From Euperipatoides rowelli (Eukaryota; Onychophora; Udeonychophora; Euonychophora; Peripatopsidae): a stretch of 11,367 nucleotides of DNA. The translations under genes and the position numbers were made by a program. Below, one piece after another: positions 8,866 to 11,367 of the stretch. The stretch lies in the NCBI GenBank assembly GCA_003024985.2, contig PXIH01S0013870.1, one strand, 5' to 3'. The first letter of the stretch is position 1. Every line of letters starts with the position of its first letter. Under the pieces are notes generated by a model. The model had not been told where the DNA came from, made no database searches, and was given only the letters and a program-made list of their open reading frames with translations.

Positions 8866-9021
8866 TTATTTCTTTTTATCATGTTCTTCCCACTCTTTTC
8901 TGAAATTAATTGCTTCAAGGATACGTCTTTGGTTCTTAACATAATTTTAAAAGTCTGTAAACCATTTATCGTTGAATTGATAAATTTCTAAAATATTATT
9001 TAACTCCTTTTGTTTCGTAAG
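8866..9021 (-). pseudogene. Unidentified C-terminal exon or its remnant
   Basis: The minus-strand frame reads KELNNILEIYQFNDKWFTDF, one TAA (8949-8947), then NYVKNQRRILEAINFRKEWE and EHDKKK, ending with TAA at 8868-8866. The charged, helix-prone, lysine-rich end looks like a genuine protein C-terminus, and a well-formed poly(A) site follows. I do not recognise the family. The internal TAA could come from GAA, making this a decayed gene, or it could lie in an intron, with the last exon starting after the AG at 8936-8935 or elsewhere. A poly(A) tail expected of a retrocopy is not seen: the downstream tract is T-rich on this strand. The strand is the same as the Ig exon 850 nt upstream, so one transcript is possible but unproven. 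Confidence 0.45.
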
Positions 9022-9862
9022 TCAGTACATCAACCGGTCTTTTAAAATAGTTCACCAATTAGAAAGACAAATCAAAAATTTCTGTCACAGTCCCATCTTG
9101 AAATATTCAATTTTCCTAGTATCGCACATGTTTTGAATACAAATAAAATTATTCATACCATTATTCATTCATATCATACTATAGTAACATTGCTGATTCA
9201 AATTTTGTTCCCTGTGAAATTCAAGTCAAGTCCTTTAGAATAAAAATATTGAAAAAAATAAAGACAGAAACAAAATGAATAAGTTTTTTTTTTTTAATTG
9301 AAATAAAATGTCCTGTATAAAAACAGTTGCTTATTTTATTGGATTTTTATTTTATATATATATTTTTCTGTTTTTCATTTTTGGTTGCTTTTACAGACAC
9401 TTTTGGAATTTGTTATCAAAGAAAAACAAATTGGCATGGTTTCATTATTCTATATTAACATTTTTTTTTTAAATATATAAATTTATTTTGTACCTAAACT
9501 TATCACTTGGCTGAATAATTCATTTTATAAATTAACAAACATAGCTAGTATTTAAACTGTAGTTTCTAATGGTCTAGAAACATGTCCCCCGAGATAGCTT
9601 CACACATAAAGACAACATGGCAGGAAGAAATAAAAAATTTAGGGATAAATATTCAGAGGTTGGTAAGGACAACATGAACATGACAGTTAACATTTGACTC
9701 GAGACACAAAACGTTGTATAGTCACTTATTAGTGGGCACATTCATTTTGGATTGTGACTATGGGTAAATTTGTTCTTACAAGGAAAAAAACTGAAATTCA
9801 TGTTGAAGGTTCTGGACAGGACAGTTGTCTTGTTTATTGCTGAGTTGGTGGCGTTACTTTAC
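9022..9862. other. Presumed intron or 3' flank of the Ig exon
   Basis: Mostly AT-rich with T-runs (9285-9294, 9462-9471) and a TA repeat (9354-9363). A minus-strand AATAAA at 9487-9482 would serve as a poly(A) signal if the Ig frame ended at its own TAA (9836-9834) and did not splice. Around 9590-9700 the plus strand has two short overlapping open frames of about 30 codons without family resemblance. No exon is supported. Confidence 0.45.
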
Positions 9863-10000
9863 ATCTTACAAATGCTGATGTCACATCTTCACCTTTTGAA
9901 TTGATTGCTCGACTTGTATAGATACCATTATCTTCCTTATACACGGACAGTATAAGAAGGCTTACACAGTCAAAGTCATGAGCTGGCTTGAAGCGATGGC
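9863..10000 (-). CDS. Exon of kettin/sallimus/titin-like Ig (I-set) domain
   Basis: The exon encodes the second half of an immunoglobulin domain of giant sarcomeric proteins, which bind actin or myosin and set muscle elasticity. Translation opens HRFKPAHDFDCVSLLILSVY (9998-9939), then KEDNGIYTSRAINSKGEDVT and SAFVR. The block R-F-x-x-x-x-D-F-x-x-V-x-L-x-I-L-x-V-Y-x-E-D-x-G-x-Y-T-x-x-A-x-N-x-x-G-E-x-x-T-S-A is characteristic of kettin/sallimus-type domains. The exon follows an AG acceptor (10002-10001) and starts with codon positions 2-3. A donor T|GTAAAG at 9863/9862 would make a 138-nt symmetric 1-1 exon, typical of Ig modules; GTAAGA at 9869 is an alternative, and the frame stays open to TAA at 9836-9834. 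The F-strand cysteine expected after Y-T is serine. The first half of the domain must lie beyond the window. Confidence 0.75.
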
Positions 10001-10020
10001 CTACAAATAAAGTGGTTTTA
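10001..10020 (-). promoter_or_regulatory. Splice acceptor of Ig exon
   Basis: On the minus strand CCACTTTATTTGTAG precedes the exon, with AG at 10002-10001 and a moderate pyrimidine tract. A TTAATTAA stretch slightly upstream could hold the branch point. The match of the exon start to the Ig family supports it. Confidence 0.6.
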
Positions 10021-10251
10021 ATTAATACATTTAACCAACTTTTTTTTTTTATATAGATTCACACTTTTAATTTCATTATAATCAATTTCAAAAATTACAC
10101 ATAAAGAAATTAAGTATCAAAGTTAGAACAATTAAAAAAAAACAATAAATAATAAAGGAAATTAATAAATATAAATGACATGTATAAAATACACAGAAGC
10201 AAAATCAATAACTATCTGCACAAATATATAGTCTACCATATCAATTATCTA
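10021..10251. other. AT-rich intron segment
   Basis: A/T-rich sequence with no coding potential lies between the Ig exon acceptor and the minisatellite. It is inferred to be intron because the first half of the Ig domain is missing and must be encoded upstream. Confidence 0.5.
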
Positions 10252-10492
10252 ATCATGTGATTCCCCCTGATGACATCATGTGACTCCTGATGAATCATGT
10301 GATTTCCCCTGATATGTGATTCCCCCTGATGATTCATGTGATTCCCCTGATGATATCATGTGATTTCCCCTGATGACATCATGTGATTTCCCCTGTTGAC
10401 ATCATGTGACCGGCTGAAATCAAGTGATTCCCCCTGATGATATCATGTGATGCCCCTGAAGACATAATGTGATTCCCATGATGATATCATGG
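10252..10492. repeat. Degenerate minisatellite of about 23-bp units
   Basis: About eleven head-to-tail units follow the consensus ATCATGTGATTCCCCTGATG plus about three bases, with lengths from 18 to 23 bp owing to small deletions. Eight units keep the exact octamer TCATGTGA; three units carry single changes in it (TATGTGA, TCAAGTGA, TAATGTGA contexts). Several junctions also contain TGACATCA, close to the cAMP-response/AP-1 type site. The array lies about 250 bp upstream of the Ig exon in the presumed intron. Its sequence is unlike the surrounding AT-rich DNA. A regulatory role is inference only; simple replication slippage is sufficient to explain it. Confidence 0.9.
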
Positions 10493-10962
10493 ACATTATT
10501 TTTTTACTGAGTAGCTTAAGAGCCCAAAGTCCAAACTGTGACATAAAATAATCAGCTTCTAATAAATAATAAATAAAAAATATGGATATTTAACAATATC
10601 AAAATGCTTATAATGATTAACTTCAACTTTAATAGTTTCTAAACATAAACCAATGAAATAATTGATGAACCAAATTAATGTCAATATGTGGAAAGATTTT
10701 CAAATAATACCCCTGGGTTATTAAATTGTATTTTATTTTTTTTCAATAATTTGATCTACATGATTTAAGAATTTGAAAAAATTCAATCAATTTGATTAAA
10801 GGCTTGTCAACTTTGTCTGCCATTAAAATGTCTTAAATGTATAATCATCCTTTTTTTTTTTTTCATGTGTTTGTTGTGGAAGCAGGTCTAGGCATAGGAC
10901 CAGCTTCAAATGTTTACTTTTTCATACTTAAGTTTGAGGGACCAAACGTTTTACAGGTGAAA

Positions 10963-10980
10963 GGGGGGGGGGGTCAGGGG
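10963..10980 (+). repeat. Poly-G tract (G11) with second G4 run
   Basis: Eleven G (10963-10973) are followed by TCA and GGGG. Like the tract near 1552, it is conspicuous in AT-rich sequence and could support a G-quadruplex. Confidence 0.75.
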
Positions 10981-11347
10981 AGTATATTGCATAATGATAT
11001 TTGTTTGTATTTTTTTGGACAAGTGAATTCAAACAGCTATGTTTCATTGGTTTATACTTGTAATTGCAATATTAATATTTTATAGTAATTGTAATCACAG
11101 ACTGAAGCTGTAAGATTGTTAATTACCTCCTGTGACTGATTCATTATTTATTCAATACGATTGTATGTTGAATATGCATGTTTCTTTGTTAATAAAGACA
11201 CCATGCAAATGTAATTAAGGGTCTCCATCTCGCTTTAATGTCTTACTTTTATGTTGACTTGTACTAGTCTTAATATAATACTGTATATGTATTGTCTGTA
11301 TGACAATATTTATAATGTTGCAGATGATAGTGTTTCTAATGTATTTT

Positions 11348-11366
11348 ATTCTCTATATTAGAGAAT
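11348..11366. repeat. Perfect 8-bp-arm palindrome at window edge
   Basis: ATTCTCTA and TAGAGAAT flank a 3-nt TAT centre. It is cut close to the window end, so any larger inverted structure cannot be judged. Confidence 0.45.
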
Positions 11367-11367
11367 T

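Larger units (their letters stand above)
10493..11367. other. AT-rich stretch with poly-T and poly-G runs
   Basis: No exon is recognised on either strand. In particular, the first half of the Ig domain is not visible on the minus strand, so the intron probably continues out of the window. The region includes a T13 run (10851-10863), a G11 run (10963-10973), the octamer ATGCAAAT near 11204 and a terminal palindrome at 11348-11366. An 82-codon plus-strand frame at 10837-11085 starts inside repeats and looks like chance. Confidence 0.5.

Noticed and set aside
9586-9700. Two overlapping plus-strand frames near 9586-9700 of about 30 codons
   Set aside because: They are short, overlap in different frames, lack family resemblance and lie in a presumed intron.
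10252-10492. CRISPR-like interpretation of the tandem array
   Set aside because: Units are contiguous with no unique spacers and the genome is animal; it is a minisatellite.
10837-11085. 82-codon plus-strand ATG frame
   Set aside because: It runs through poly-T (polyphenylalanine) and poly-G (polyglycine) and resembles no protein.

Overview
The window is AT-rich metazoan DNA, most likely from an invertebrate. It has no bacterial-style gene packing. It is full of homopolymer runs, short tandem repeats and decayed transposable elements. The only recognisable host coding sequence is a short spliced exon of an immunoglobulin (I-set) domain of the muscle kettin/sallimus/titin type, on the minus strand. 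That family and the invertebrate-type LINE remnants suggest an arthropod or another protostome, but the species cannot be fixed from the sequence. None of the long open frames on the plus strand looks like a real protein. All coding signals reported with any confidence are on the minus strand, and most are broken.

Layout: 1-1678 is intergenic or intronic AT-rich sequence ending near a G14 run. 1687-2840 is a complete non-autonomous hAT transposon with a perfect 8-bp target-site duplication. About 3265-3691 (minus) is a wrecked LINE reverse-transcriptase fragment with the YADD region fused to the C-terminal region by an internal deletion. 3921-4021 holds a small acidic, frameshifted reading frame of unknown origin. 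4022-6800 is long AT-rich sequence with one GC-richer island (about 5220-5440) that contains a possible small exon. 6801-7395 (minus) is the 5'-truncated 3' end of a second, different LINE, with an (AAT)n tail. 7798-8436 is an older, second hAT-type non-autonomous element with diverged ends and a diverged duplication.

8781-9021 (minus) looks like a 3'-terminal exon or its remnant: a protein-like frame ending in a lysine-rich C-terminus, then AATAAA, then a U/GU-rich element. 9863-10000 (minus) is the Ig-domain exon. It has a plausible acceptor, begins in phase 1 and has a possible donor that would make it a symmetric 1-1 module. Its usual F-strand cysteine is replaced by serine. Just upstream in the transcriptional sense, in the presumed intron, 10252-10492 is a degenerate minisatellite of about 23-bp units, eight of which contain TCATGTGA, the MITF/TFE-type M-box core.

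The genes cannot be shown to work together. The Ig exon and the terminal-exon candidate lie on the same strand in transcriptional order and could belong to one gene, but this is inference. I see no convincing undescribed system. The points most worth checking are the M-box minisatellite, the Ig exon with a missing cysteine, and the unidentified C-terminal exon with its textbook poly(A) context.
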